Of a stretch of 24,903 bases of DNA, positions 1 to 7,970 are shown piece by piece. The DNA is taken from contig JAZQCN010000154.1 of the NCBI GenBank assembly GCA_045546315.1, forward strand, positions 1-24,903, read 5' to 3'. Numbering within the stretch: position 1 is the stretch's first letter; every line of letters starts with the position of its first letter. Source of the DNA: RGIG2041 sp045546315 (GTDB lineage: Bacteria; Bacillota; Clostridia; UBA1381; UMGS1253). The notes under the pieces were generated by a model that saw nothing but the letters and a program-made list of their open reading frames with translations, did no database searches and had not been told where the DNA came from. The translations under genes and the position numbers were made by a program.

Positions 1-280
1 AAAATGTTGTTTTATGAAATGTTATATTTTCATAATATACATTTTGGCGTATGTTACAAATGTTGGCTTTGTTAAAATCTGTTTTATCTCCTATTTGCTG
101 AGAATATTTATTATTGTTCTTATATTCCTCATAAAATAACTGTTTAATTCCGTGTTTTTTCTTTACTTTTTCATAGTCTAATGTTTTATCTTTATTAAAA
201 TACAGTTTCCTCTGATAATATTTCTTTTTTAGAATATAGTTATAAAGTTTAATTCGTTTAATTGTTGATTTTATATTCAT
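1..280 (-). CDS. Hypothetical protein, partial (runs off window edge)
   Basis: Reading leftward from an ATG at 280-278 there is an open frame with no stop for 93 codons up to the window edge, so the 3' end is missing. The start lies only 4 bp after the stop of the XRE regulator gene, and a GGAAAG ribosome site sits inside the end of that gene about 13 nt upstream, suggesting a two-gene operon with it. The visible protein begins MNIKSTIKRIKLYNYILKKK and is rich in Lys, Tyr and Asn, with no membrane segment or motif I recognise. The base composition is very AT-rich, like the rest of this mobile remnant. It may be an accessory gene of the element; I cannot assign a function. Confidence 0.6.
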   Translation of the reverse strand, partial: MNIKSTIKRIKLYNYILKKKYYQRKLYFNKDKTLDYEKVKKKHGIKQLFYEEYKNNNKYSQQIGDKTDFNKANICNIRQNVYYENITFHKTTF

Positions 281-284
281 TAAT

Positions 285-746
285 TTATACATTCTTTCCA
301 TTTTTGTCTATGTTTGGATAATTATATCGCCAATTATCGTATTCCTCTTTTGTTATTTCACCGTTTCTATATTTACGAGCCACTTTATTCCACGCACGAA
401 GCATATCGTACATAGCAAAGTAAGAAGAGTTTTCTCTGTCAAGTGTGAGACAGAACTCATCATCAAGCATATTTATAGTTAATCCGTATATATCTTCTAT
501 CGCAAAAAGGGTATGCAGTACAGCATTGTAATTATCAAGGTCAGGTAATTTGATTGCCTGCGGTGATACGCCGAATATTTCTGCAATATCCTTAATCATT
601 TCATCTTTAGGTGTTCTTGCACCGATTTCATACTGACCTACACGAGTTTCGGCGGTCTTTTCACTAAAACCGAGTTTTAATCCAAGCCATTTTTGTGTAG
701 CTCCGTGTAAGTTTCTTATAAATCTTATTCTTTCTCCAATAGCCAT
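285..746 (-). CDS. XRE-family HTH transcriptional regulator
   Basis: A 153-residue cytoplasmic DNA-binding protein. Residues about 5-65 form a Cro/C1-type helix-turn-helix: an IRFIRN first helix, a GLKLGFSEKTAETRVGQYE helix-turn-helix, and the conserved ARTPKDEMIKDIAEIFGVSP stretch. The remaining 85 residues are an acidic/aromatic C-terminal region without a catalytic motif I can see. The start is supported by GGAG 8 nt upstream of the ATG and by a consensus promoter (780-808). It is transcribed divergently from the excisionase/integrase genes, the classic arrangement for the repressor of an integrative element. It probably binds the inverted repeats in the 747-955 gap, turning down both itself and the excision genes. 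Family assignment is firm; the exact operator is inference. Confidence 0.85.
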   Translation of the reverse strand: MAIGERIRFIRNLHGATQKWLGLKLGFSEKTAETRVGQYEIGARTPKDEMIKDIAEIFGVSPQAIKLPDLDNYNAVLHTLFAIEDIYGLTINMLDDEFCLTLDRENSSYFAMYDMLRAWNKVARKYRNGEITKEEYDNWRYNYPNIDKNGKNV

Positions 747-779
747 TTTATTAGCTCCATTCTTTATATTATCGCATTT

Positions 780-808
780 ATTATAACATATTCGTTTGAG
801 TTAGTCAA
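780..808 (-). promoter_or_regulatory. SigmaA-type promoter of the XRE regulator
   Basis: On the minus strand TTGACT (808-803) and TATAAT (785-780) are separated by exactly 17 bp. The start codon of the regulator lies about 34 bp downstream of the -10 box. Confidence 0.75.
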
Positions 809-848
809 TCACTTATAATTAATTTGATAATAATTTTTCAGAAAACAC

Positions 849-877
849 TTGACATTATCCAAAGAATAATGTATAAT
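849..877 (+). promoter_or_regulatory. Consensus sigmaA promoter for excisionase/integrase
   Basis: TTGACA (849-854) and TATAAT (872-877), both perfect, are separated by 17 bp. It is divergent from the regulator promoter, whose -35 box lies about 40 bp away. It reads into the small HTH gene at 1031 and the integrase remnant at 1224. Confidence 0.85.
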
Positions 878-910
878 GACCTTAATATTAACAAATTAGA
901 TAATGTTATC
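852..910. repeat. Inverted repeats overlapping the excision promoter (probable operator)
   Basis: ACATTATC (852-859) is matched in inverse by GATAATGT (899-906). Within this, CATTAT (853-858) and ATAATG (866-871) form an inverted pair across the -35/-10 spacer, and GATAA-TG-TTATC (899-910) is a near palindrome at the likely transcript start. Repeats placed on and just after a strong promoter, next to an XRE gene, are best explained as repressor binding sites. The symmetry is seen directly; the binding protein is inferred. Confidence 0.5.
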
Positions 911-1030
911 ACATCAACACAAACCTGATTAAAGGCGGTTAGATATGAAAAAACAATGATAAACAAAATAGGAGCATACAGAATTGTCGAAATGGTTTGG
1001 TTGAAATTTATTCAGATTAGGAGGAGAAAC

Positions 1031-1222
1031 ATGGAAAATTTATTTCTGACAGTTGATGAAGTACGGCAAATGCTTGGTGTTTCTAAATCCTATGCTTACA
1101 AGGTTATCCGTAAAATGAACTCGGAACTAAGGCAACAAGGATACCACACAATTGCAGGCAGAGTCAGCAAAACATACTTTCTTGAGAAAGTAAAATATCA
1201 AAAATTAGAAAGGAGTAAATAA
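1031..1222 (+). CDS. Excisionase-like small HTH DNA-binding protein
   Basis: A 63-residue protein starting MENLFLTVDEVRQMLGVSKS. The pattern (short N-terminus, LTVDEVRQMLGVSKSYAYKV helix-turn-helix, then a basic wing with AGRVSKTYF) is that of MerR-like excisionase/DNA-binding proteins that sit just before the integrase in many Firmicute integrative elements. The start at 1031 was chosen because AGGAGG lies 6-8 nt upstream. An in-frame ATG at 956 would add 25 residues, but they look unlike the family. A tiny frame (MKKQ, 945-959) overlaps that ATG as ATGA, so weak coupled translation of a longer form cannot be excluded. The stop is 1 bp before the integrase start, so the two are translationally linked. 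It probably assisted excision; it is now orphaned. Confidence 0.8.
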   Translation: MENLFLTVDEVRQMLGVSKSYAYKVIRKMNSELRQQGYHTIAGRVSKTYFLEKVKYQKLERSK

Positions 1223-1223
1223 C

Positions 1224-1319
1224 ATGGCTATTTACAAAGACGGTGACAGTTGGAGAGCGGTGTATCGTTACAAATATCCGTCAATATTTTCAACTATCTT
1301 TGCCTTAACCGGATTTTGA
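1224..1319 (+). pseudogene. Tyrosine integrase, N-terminal remnant
   Basis: The ATG at 1224 follows an AAAGGAG ribosome site and encodes MAIYKDGDSWRAVYRY, the standard opening of the N-terminal SAM-like/AP2-type domain of Tn916-like tyrosine integrases. After codon 16 the similarity ends abruptly. The frame continues through sequence belonging to the reversed transposase and stops at 1317-1319, giving only 31 residues instead of roughly 370-400. The catalytic Arg/His/Tyr domain is therefore absent. A deletion or recombination joined the integrase 5' end to the transposase 3' end near 1270-1275. Confidence in the integrase call comes from the characteristic opening and the upstream excisionase gene. 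Confidence 0.8.
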
Positions 1320-1681
1320 TGTATATACCAGAGCACCGCTAAAAAATACGGATCGGCCTCTACCGGTTCACTCTTAAACCGTCCTTGAAACAAATGCCCC
1401 TTACGCGAGTCTTTCCAGTTATACCAATACACATAACTTCCGCCAATTCTTTTCATAATCATGTCGAGGTCTTCATCTGCTACCTCCAAAAGCAAATGTA
1501 CATGATTAGACATAAGGCAGTAAGCGAATACAGAGTATCCACTTACTGCCTTATACTTTTCTAATGTGTCGAGAAATCTTCAGTAATCTGCATCATCCTC
1601 GAAAATTGTTTGTTGATTAATACCTCTCAGCATAATATGATATATTCCGCTTTCGCTCTTTCGTCTCGGTTGTCTTGGCAT
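1268..1681 (-). pseudogene. REP-associated/IS200-like Y1 transposase, broken
   Basis: Reading from the ATG at 1681-1679, 138 codons show the Y1 (HUH) transposase fold of REP-associated tyrosine transposases: MPRQPRRKSESGIYHIML opening, the metal-binding NHVHLLL motif, IGGSYVYWYNW, GHLFQGRFKSEPVE and WYIHQNPVKA. Two lesions inactivate it. Codon 34 is TGA (1582-1580), where relatives usually carry an Arg or Glu codon before FL.TLEKY. The 3' end is lost, because the frame stops at 1270-1268 inside the remaining integrase sequence, well short of the usual 180-240 residues. Its own promoter (1702-1730) is intact. Restarting at the Met at 1513 would give an 81-residue piece that keeps HxH but lacks the N-terminal strand. 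Confidence 0.85.
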
Positions 1682-1701
1682 CCCACCTAACCTTAGCGAC
1701 C

Positions 1702-1730
1702 ATTATATCACGCTGCCTTGCTTCCGTCAA
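1702..1730 (-). promoter_or_regulatory. Promoter of the Y1 transposase pseudogene
   Basis: On the minus strand TTGACG (1730-1725) and TATAAT (1707-1702) are separated by 17 bp. The -10 box is about 20 bp upstream of the transposase ATG, with GGTGG as ribosome site. The -35 box directly abuts the REP-like repeat. Confidence 0.7.
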
Positions 1731-1734
1731 GACA

Positions 1735-1756
1735 GGAGAACCGTCCCCTGGTCTCC
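1735..1756. repeat. REP-like imperfect palindrome next to transposase
   Basis: GGAGAACC (1735-1742) and GGTCTCC (1750-1756) form an imperfect inverted repeat around CGTCCCCT. Motifs of the form 'agaaccgtccc..' flanking Y1 transposase genes are, as far as I know, common in Clostridia and correspond to the REP hairpins these enzymes recognise. It lies between the end of the glycan cluster and the transposase promoter. Confidence 0.55.
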
Positions 1757-1807
1757 CGTAGTTTTTGTTGCTTGTCGGTTTATTTTCCGCCTTGTTTAGA
1801 TAATTTT

Positions 1808-3322
1808 TTAATCATTAAACATAGTTGTGTTTATAATTTCCAGCGTTTGTCGCACAAGTTGATCTCCGCCCTCGTGACCTACAAGACCACTGGAAACAAA
1901 AGCACTGTAATGCCCACCTTTTTCTGCTTTTTCTGTAGGCAAATAACCTTCTGTACCATTAGCTAGTTGTACAAGGAATGTTTGTTGTGCACGGCTTCTC
2001 GCCTTAATTTGATTCCCGTAATCCAAAAAAAGTTCAAATGGATTTGTTGCAAATACGACATCACCCAGACGGATGACATGCACTTCCGTATTATGCACAT
2101 TTTGCTGTTCCTGCACATCAAATCTTTTCAGAATACCCATGTGCACCTGAATTTTGGCCGTATCGTTATAATCGACATCTCCGTCCTTAGAATCCATATA
2201 TGCCCGGATTTCTTTTTTTGCATTCGCAACGTCTGCAAGCGTTACTCTGCGCATCGGCAATTTCATAATTGTTGTATCGTGCACAAATTCAGCATCATCG
2301 CAAAAATCATCCCCAAGATAATTCATAAACACATCCGAAATTTCATCTGCGATTCTTTTGCCTACGCGTTTCATACCATTCAGATCAAACATAGACGGAT
2401 CCGCCTTGCGCTTGAGCGGATTTGCTCTTTCAATATTCGGGTCGTTAACAGAACTTTCCGGCTCCACCCAACGGATAAGATCCACCGGACACTGATCGCC
2501 TGCAGCACTGCATTGTGCGAGCAAAAATATATGTTCGCCGAACTTCTTTCTGAGAAGCATTTTGACTTCGCCCCAAAAATCCGGAGATACAAATAATCTG
2601 TGTTGGACACATTGTGCCGGACAGGCAAGATTCGCAATAATGCCGGTCAGTTGTTTCTGCTTGTCATAGATGTACATCAGTTCAATGCCGGTATCACTGC
2701 CACCTTCCAGCGCAGTAAATACCGCCGTATCCGTATTCCCCCACATTTGCGCGCTTCCATCACTATAACTTGCGCGCCGGCACATACCTACGGCAGCTCT
2801 GCCAAATCCGGTTATAAAATATCCCGCATCCACATTCAAAAATGCATCAAGAACAACGCCGGTGATTTTTTCAACAAGAAAATCAAAGGTTTCCTGCGGG
2901 CTTGCGATATCAGGATTATTAGATACATTCTCTTTCTCTATATATTTTTTACCCGGTGGAAGAAAGGATTGAATGAGTTGCCTTTGCGAAAGCATTGTCA
3001 AACTCGTTCGTGTTCTTTGATCGCGCGAATATTCCGGTCCTGTATGTGTATGAATTGCATTTAAAATCACTTTCATAGGGTCAATGCCGTATGGATTACC
3101 GCTAAGCTTTTCTCTAACTGCATCAATAAGATTTGCCGACGTACCAACCAAATCACAACTCACGAAAATACAATGTTCATTTTCGCTTTTGATTGCAAGC
3201 GCTGTAGCGCATAGCGGTTTTTCAACATATTCTGAAATTCTCTCGGCAAACTGACCTGAAAGTGCAACTTTCTTTTCAGGGGTAATATCGGCTTCCGCCC
3301 AACCAAACAGTATTTTACTCAT
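1808..3322 (-). CDS. Neutral-ceramidase-like (alkaline ceramidase N-domain) hydrolase
   Basis: A 504-residue protein matching the N-terminal catalytic domain of neutral/alkaline ceramidases, which are zinc amidases. Visible landmarks are the opening FGWAEADITP, VSCDLVG (54-60), the zinc-site motif NAIHTHTGP (88-96, His91 and His93), NLACPAQ...SPDFW (231-250), AAGDQCP (273-279) and the C-terminal ANGTEGYLPTEKAEKGGHYS. The CPAQ...DFW form replaces the ACHP/HG motif of true ceramidases and marks a bacterial subgroup whose substrate is, to my knowledge, not established. There is no signal peptide, so it should act in the cytosol, and the beta-sandwich C-domain of true ceramidases is absent. It is the last gene of the cluster, 42 bp after the lyase gene, with AAGGAG before the ATG. 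It could be an amidase or ester hydrolase acting on a product of the glycan; ceramide cleavage is only one possibility. Confidence 0.8.
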   Translation of the reverse strand: MSKILFGWAEADITPEKKVALSGQFAERISEYVEKPLCATALAIKSENEHCIFVSCDLVGTSANLIDAVREKLSGNPYGIDPMKVILNAIHTHTGPEYSRDQRTRTSLTMLSQRQLIQSFLPPGKKYIEKENVSNNPDIASPQETFDFLVEKITGVVLDAFLNVDAGYFITGFGRAAVGMCRRASYSDGSAQMWGNTDTAVFTALEGGSDTGIELMYIYDKQKQLTGIIANLACPAQCVQHRLFVSPDFWGEVKMLLRKKFGEHIFLLAQCSAAGDQCPVDLIRWVEPESSVNDPNIERANPLKRKADPSMFDLNGMKRVGKRIADEISDVFMNYLGDDFCDDAEFVHDTTIMKLPMRRVTLADVANAKKEIRAYMDSKDGDVDYNDTAKIQVHMGILKRFDVQEQQNVHNTEVHVIRLGDVVFATNPFELFLDYGNQIKARSRAQQTFLVQLANGTEGYLPTEKAEKGGHYSAFVSSGLVGHEGGDQLVRQTLEIINTTMFND

Positions 3323-3364
3323 CCTTATCTCCTTCTATCGCTTTTCGTTATGTAAAAAATCAAA

Positions 3365-6300
3365 TTACTCTACAACAACCTCTACCGTCGCTGTTGCGCT
3401 GTAGCCATCCTGCTCTGCGCGCACATGCACGGTTGTTTTGCCTGCTTTTAAGTAAGTAATCTTGCCGTCCGGCGAAACGGTTGCAACGGACGCATCTGCG
3501 ACCTTATAGGTGATTTTTGCATCCGGTCGCAGTGCAAACTCTGTGTTTTTTGCATCTAAGCCCTTGACGGTAAGCTGCATTGTTTCACCCACTTTTCCAG
3601 ATGCACCAACCGTGCCGAAATAAGTATTCCAATAAGAAATATCCTCTTTCTGCTGTGCTTCGGATTCATAGAAACGCACTTCTGCATAGGTATTCCATGT
3701 GTTTTGATTATTCCCCTTACAAACAAGCTTGATATATCTTGCCTGCGCATTGCCGAGCGGAAGGATGCTCATCCAGTCGCTCGTAGTCGGTGCGCCGCCT
3801 TCGTGGATTTTTGTCCAGGTTACACCGTCAATGGATGCCTCTACATCGAAATTATAGGCGCGCTTGTCCTGTGTAACGCCCGCAAAGCCCATAGAGTGCA
3901 CATTTTTCACTGCGCCGAAATCCATCTGAATCCAGCCTTCACCGTCACACGCCCAGCGATTTGCAGTTTGTGTGTTGATCACGCCGTCCACGATACCGCG
4001 CTTCGGATAGGTTGCAAAACCGGTAGAATCCACCAAATCCTCAACCGGGATAAACGTGTCACGTTCCGGAAGTGCAATACCCGTTCTGGCTACGGTGATG
4101 CCGTGAATCATCCCAGGGTCTTTGCCGGTCTTTACATATTCAAACAAATCATTTTCAATTCGGATGTTATATACCTTGTCATCAATCGTCACCGTTGCCG
4201 TTTCGCCTATGGCATTTGCCTGTATAGCCGAAACCTGCTCTGTGCCAATGGTACTTACACCAATTTGCGGCACGGCTTCACCATTCTTTATATTTAACAC
4301 ATAATTTACTCGGTCAAGTTCAAAGAACGTCATATCCTGACCGTTTATGGTTACGCGGACATTTAATTCCTTGATGAATCTGTCCACTACATCTGCCGGA
4401 TACGGCGTAGCGTCGTCTGCGATGATGATGAGACCTCTGTCGTCCCAGTGCACATACTTACCGAGCGCCTCCACGAGTGCGCGAAGGGGGATAAGTGTTC
4501 TGGAATTGTAGGTGTTTGCAGGTACATCCAAGGTCACTGCCTCGCCATTGACATACATCAGATTAGAGCCAATCTGCAAGGTGATGTTTTTATCACCGTA
4601 GTCGACGGTTACACTCTGCGTTGCATCGTCCCAGCCGACCTTTGCACCAAAGGATTCGGAAATGAATCTGACCGGCACAAGCGTTCTGCCATTTTCGGTA
4701 AACGGTACAACATCGTAGTTAGCGGTGTCGACATAGGTCTTTTCGCCCTTGGCGATTGCATTCGGCGTGTCGAGCTTTAATACAACGGCGCTACCTGCCG
4801 ATGCCACGGTGCTAAGACCGTTATCGTCTGCGCTCCACGCCGCAAGCGGTTCCGCCTGCCACGGCGCAGGAATGCCCTCGCCGTCCTTTAAGCCGACATA
4901 TTCTACTGCAAAATTCAGATTCTGCACATTTTCCATATGCACATACAGCTTATAACCGGTCTGCGTATTCAGTACGCCGTCAATCAGGCTCTTGCGTTCC
5001 ATCACGCCGAAGCGCGCGTCTGCCGGCGCTTCCAGCATACGCAAAAGCATTCTTGCGCCGTCGCGCTCTAAAAGCACGCTTCTGCCGTCCTCAGAGATTT
5101 TGATATTCGCCTGCGTATTGGCAAACCAATAAAATTCCGACGGCTTTTTCGCCTGCACCTCATCGCGCAGAATCACTCTTCGGCGGTTGTCCGTCATCAT
5201 CATACCGCGCATTGCAGATGCGTAGTCCGCGCTGGTCTGCGTCATATTCATAATACCGAACGCCGTGTTGTCGCTCGAGCCACTGCGCTCGACGAACGCG
5301 CCTGCGCCCGGCGTCTGCTCCGGAGCGGCACTCGGATTGATAATCAAAGTATTGTGCGCCTCTGCACGTTTGTAGTATATTTTTTCCTTGGATTCCTTGA
5401 GTGCGTAGTTACCCGCCATATCTTCATCGATAAATCGCACGCCATCCCAGTCGATGACATACGTACCGAGCGAGTAGAACATATGGTCAACGGTTGTATA
5501 GCCGCCCTCCATTGCCGCAAAAAGCTCGTTTGCGCTGTCCCAGCTTGAGCGCATAGACATACCGCCCGTTCCCTCTGTCGAATCATAGAAGCGGTCAAGG
5601 GTGAAAGTGCCCGGTGCGACACTTGCGTTGTTCGGGTCGTATACCGAAAGCGCAAAAATCGGGCCGTAGGCCATAATATAGCTGCCGGTGTCCGGCTGAA
5701 TGTAGCTTCCGTTTTCGAGCTGCGTCTTATTCGACATCCACGCATACTGCGGCTTGTTAAACTTATTTGCAAGCCAGTAAAGCGCTTCGCTGGCCGTACC
5801 GCCGGTGCCCATACCGGCATCGCCATAATCGAACTTGCCGACGGAGCTTGAATAGTAAATCGGGAAATCGCCCGTTTCGGAAATACCCGGGTAGGTGTAG
5901 TACTTATACTTCTCCGGCAGTGCAAAGCCCGCCGCAAAGCTATTGTCGAACATATCCATAATCATACAAAGATACGTCGTGCCGTAGTCCCAGTAGCTTA
6001 CGCCCTCGTCCGTTGCGCCCTGCGGTGCGTACGCGTGCAGAGATTTGATGATAAATTCAGGCGCACGCTCGAAAATATATTCCGAAAGGTTTTCTTCCTC
6101 GTCTGCAAAGGCAAACGCCGCACCAAGCATTGCGCCGTTACATACCGGGTTCCAGTTGTTCGTTCTTGCCGCAACGCCGGTTTTGTTTTCGTAATCGTAG
6201 ATAAATGCAGGAAGACCGAGCTTTTTCTCACTATCGATCAACATCTGCTTTTGCTCCGCGCTTAAATCGTCATAGAGCCAGTCGTACATACAAGCATAGC

Positions 6301-7930
6301 CGTACACCAGCTCTGCCGTAACCAGGTTAGACACAAATCCCGACCAATCCGGCCAGGTGCCGTATTCCTTTGCTTCGGCAACCGCGCGGTCGAAGTATTT
6401 TTGCTCGCCCGTGATTTTATACATAAAGGACAGGCACATCAATCTGCCCTGCGCCTCGCGCGCAGATTCCAGAATGTTGCCGCGCGAGTTAATCGCATAC
6501 TGCGCCATATTATCCGTCAGGCACGCATCGGCATACGCCTTGATGCTCTGATACCACTGTCTGGTTTCCGCGGTTTGGTTGATTTTTTCGCGCATCACGT
6601 CCCAATCGTGCACAAGCAGTCTCGGGTGCGATTTTAAGTTGTTGACATAGCTTTTCTCGGAAATCGGCTCTGTCGGCTTCACATTTTCCCACATTACCTG
6701 CTGGTTGCCGAGCAAAATGCCGTCGAAGGTATACTCTTCCATGGTATACACTTGCATCGCATCAAAATATGCAATCTTGCCCGGGTCAATCGATGCGATA
6801 AGACGGAGATGTACGTTGTTTTCGCGGTCTTCGATTTCTTTGATGCTTGCCGTGCCCGTCTGCTTTCCGTTTAAAACGAAGGATGCGGTCTGGCTTGCAA
6901 GATCCACCTCGGCGTGCAGGTAATTCCAATCGTCATAGCGCAGAGTTTCTGCCTTTGTGCTGGTAAAAATCGTCGCCTTACCGCTATTTCCCTCATAGAC
7001 GGATAAGGAAACGGCAGTGTCTTCACTTGCCATAAAGGCAAAATCTATCACATAGGTATCGACCTCGGCAGGCAGTTGAACCTGCGTACGCGTTGCGTGG
7101 TTTTTGCCGTCCGTTGCCCAGGCGCGCATAAGCGCGTTGTCATCGATGGTTAAAACGCTAAGATACGGCGTCGCGGTATGGAAAAGACCGGTCTTGGTTA
7201 CATCGCCCTCCTTGACACCCGTAAAGTCCGTATCCAAAAAGGCATACGCACCGGACGGAACTGCCGGCTTGGTCGGTACGCTTTTCGGCTCAAACGGAAT
7301 CTTTGTCGCATCCACGTCCGGCGTTTCATCTTTTTTTACTTCGTGTACTGCCGATGTGGTAATCAAAATATCGTCAAAGCAAACAGCCTGCCCCGGCTCC
7401 AGCGTGCCGCAGAAACGGATTTCGCCCTTTTCTGCACCGTCTGCAATGTTTAATTCCTTTTCCTTGGTCGCTTTACCGTTGACGTACATAACGGATGTTT
7501 TCTTCTTAAAATCCAGTTCAACGCGCACGTCTGCCCATTTGCTTGCTTCGATTGTACCAAGACCGATGATCGTGCCATCCGCAACAAATTGGAGATTCGG
7601 ATTTGCGCCGTCTCCCTTTGCCTTGAGCGTCACCGTCATGTCATCGATTGTGTTTAATTCAAACAAAAAGTCTGCACGCGGCGGACCGCCCACACCGTCC
7701 GGCTCTGCGTAAATACGCAGGTAACGGTTGCCGTCTTCTTCTGCGATACGCGGGAAAATCTTTTTCGTCGCATTTTCCGCGAGACGCAGACCCGTCGGCT
7801 TCGCGCCGACCGCGGATGCATCAAAATTGTCGCTGTGCAGCGTTACCGGCTCTGCCGCAAAAACCGGAACAAAACCGATGCTCATCACAAGCATTACGCC
7901 CGCCAGCAAAACAGAAATCAGTTTTTTCAT
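3365..7930 (-). CDS. Secreted multidomain heparinase II/III-like polysaccharide lyase
   Basis: A 1521-residue exported protein. The ATG at 7930 was preferred over a GTG 9 bp upstream because GGGAG lies 8 nt before the ATG. Domain order: signal peptide (1-26, cleaved at VFA-AEP); two LamG-like beta-sandwich modules (about 28-200 and 230-400); an alpha-helical toroid (435-670) with NNWNPVCNG and ATDEGVSYWDYG; a heparinase II/III-type beta domain (745-1010) with VDHMFYSLG and the RAEAHNTLI motif (catalytic His/Tyr region); a copper-amine-oxidase-N-type stalk repeat (1065-1175, NGRTLVPVRF); a short unassigned module; an F5/8C carbohydrate-binding domain (about 1310-1425); and a BIG2 domain (1438-1521). 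The core resembles polysaccharide lyases of the PL12/15/17/21 type, which cut uronic-acid polymers by beta-elimination. The substrate is not deducible. It is the only intact exported enzyme in the cluster, so it probably starts degradation outside the cell. A truncated paralogue lies at 10970-11617. Confidence 0.8.
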   Translation of the reverse strand: MKKLISVLLAGVMLVMSIGFVPVFAAEPVTLHSDNFDASAVGAKPTGLRLAENATKKIFPRIAEEDGNRYLRIYAEPDGVGGPPRADFLFELNTIDDMTVTLKAKGDGANPNLQFVADGTIIGLGTIEASKWADVRVELDFKKKTSVMYVNGKATKEKELNIADGAEKGEIRFCGTLEPGQAVCFDDILITTSAVHEVKKDETPDVDATKIPFEPKSVPTKPAVPSGAYAFLDTDFTGVKEGDVTKTGLFHTATPYLSVLTIDDNALMRAWATDGKNHATRTQVQLPAEVDTYVIDFAFMASEDTAVSLSVYEGNSGKATIFTSTKAETLRYDDWNYLHAEVDLASQTASFVLNGKQTGTASIKEIEDRENNVHLRLIASIDPGKIAYFDAMQVYTMEEYTFDGILLGNQQVMWENVKPTEPISEKSYVNNLKSHPRLLVHDWDVMREKINQTAETRQWYQSIKAYADACLTDNMAQYAINSRGNILESAREAQGRLMCLSFMYKITGEQKYFDRAVAEAKEYGTWPDWSGFVSNLVTAELVYGYACMYDWLYDDLSAEQKQMLIDSEKKLGLPAFIYDYENKTGVAARTNNWNPVCNGAMLGAAFAFADEEENLSEYIFERAPEFIIKSLHAYAPQGATDEGVSYWDYGTTYLCMIMDMFDNSFAAGFALPEKYKYYTYPGISETGDFPIYYSSSVGKFDYGDAGMGTGGTASEALYWLANKFNKPQYAWMSNKTQLENGSYIQPDTGSYIMAYGPIFALSVYDPNNASVAPGTFTLDRFYDSTEGTGGMSMRSSWDSANELFAAMEGGYTTVDHMFYSLGTYVIDWDGVRFIDEDMAGNYALKESKEKIYYKRAEAHNTLIINPSAAPEQTPGAGAFVERSGSSDNTAFGIMNMTQTSADYASAMRGMMMTDNRRRVILRDEVQAKKPSEFYWFANTQANIKISEDGRSVLLERDGARMLLRMLEAPADARFGVMERKSLIDGVLNTQTGYKLYVHMENVQNLNFAVEYVGLKDGEGIPAPWQAEPLAAWSADDNGLSTVASAGSAVVLKLDTPNAIAKGEKTYVDTANYDVVPFTENGRTLVPVRFISESFGAKVGWDDATQSVTVDYGDKNITLQIGSNLMYVNGEAVTLDVPANTYNSRTLIPLRALVEALGKYVHWDDRGLIIIADDATPYPADVVDRFIKELNVRVTINGQDMTFFELDRVNYVLNIKNGEAVPQIGVSTIGTEQVSAIQANAIGETATVTIDDKVYNIRIENDLFEYVKTGKDPGMIHGITVARTGIALPERDTFIPVEDLVDSTGFATYPKRGIVDGVINTQTANRWACDGEGWIQMDFGAVKNVHSMGFAGVTQDKRAYNFDVEASIDGVTWTKIHEGGAPTTSDWMSILPLGNAQARYIKLVCKGNNQNTWNTYAEVRFYESEAQQKEDISYWNTYFGTVGASGKVGETMQLTVKGLDAKNTEFALRPDAKITYKVADASVATVSPDGKITYLKAGKTTVHVRAEQDGYSATATVEVVVE

Positions 7931-7970
7931 GTGCTTCACTCCCTTAAATATGTATATATGTTTTTATAAT

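Larger units (their letters stand above)
1..1275. mobile_element. Remnant of an integrative element (regulation/excision module)
   Basis: The order of genes is typical of the end of an integrative conjugative element or prophage in Clostridia: an XRE-type repressor facing one way, and a small excisionase-type HTH gene followed by a tyrosine integrase facing the other. The integrase is reduced to its first 16 codons, so the element cannot be active by itself. The left limit is outside the window. The right limit near 1270-1275 is where the integrase reading frame runs into an unrelated transposase pseudogene. The region is clearly more AT-rich than the glycan cluster to its right. The identification rests on gene content and order; no attachment site was recognised. 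Confidence 0.7.

Noticed and set aside
1967..3064. Open plus-strand frames opposite the ceramidase-like gene
   Set aside because: They lack ribosome sites, show no family pattern, and lie wholly inside a well-supported gene on the other strand.
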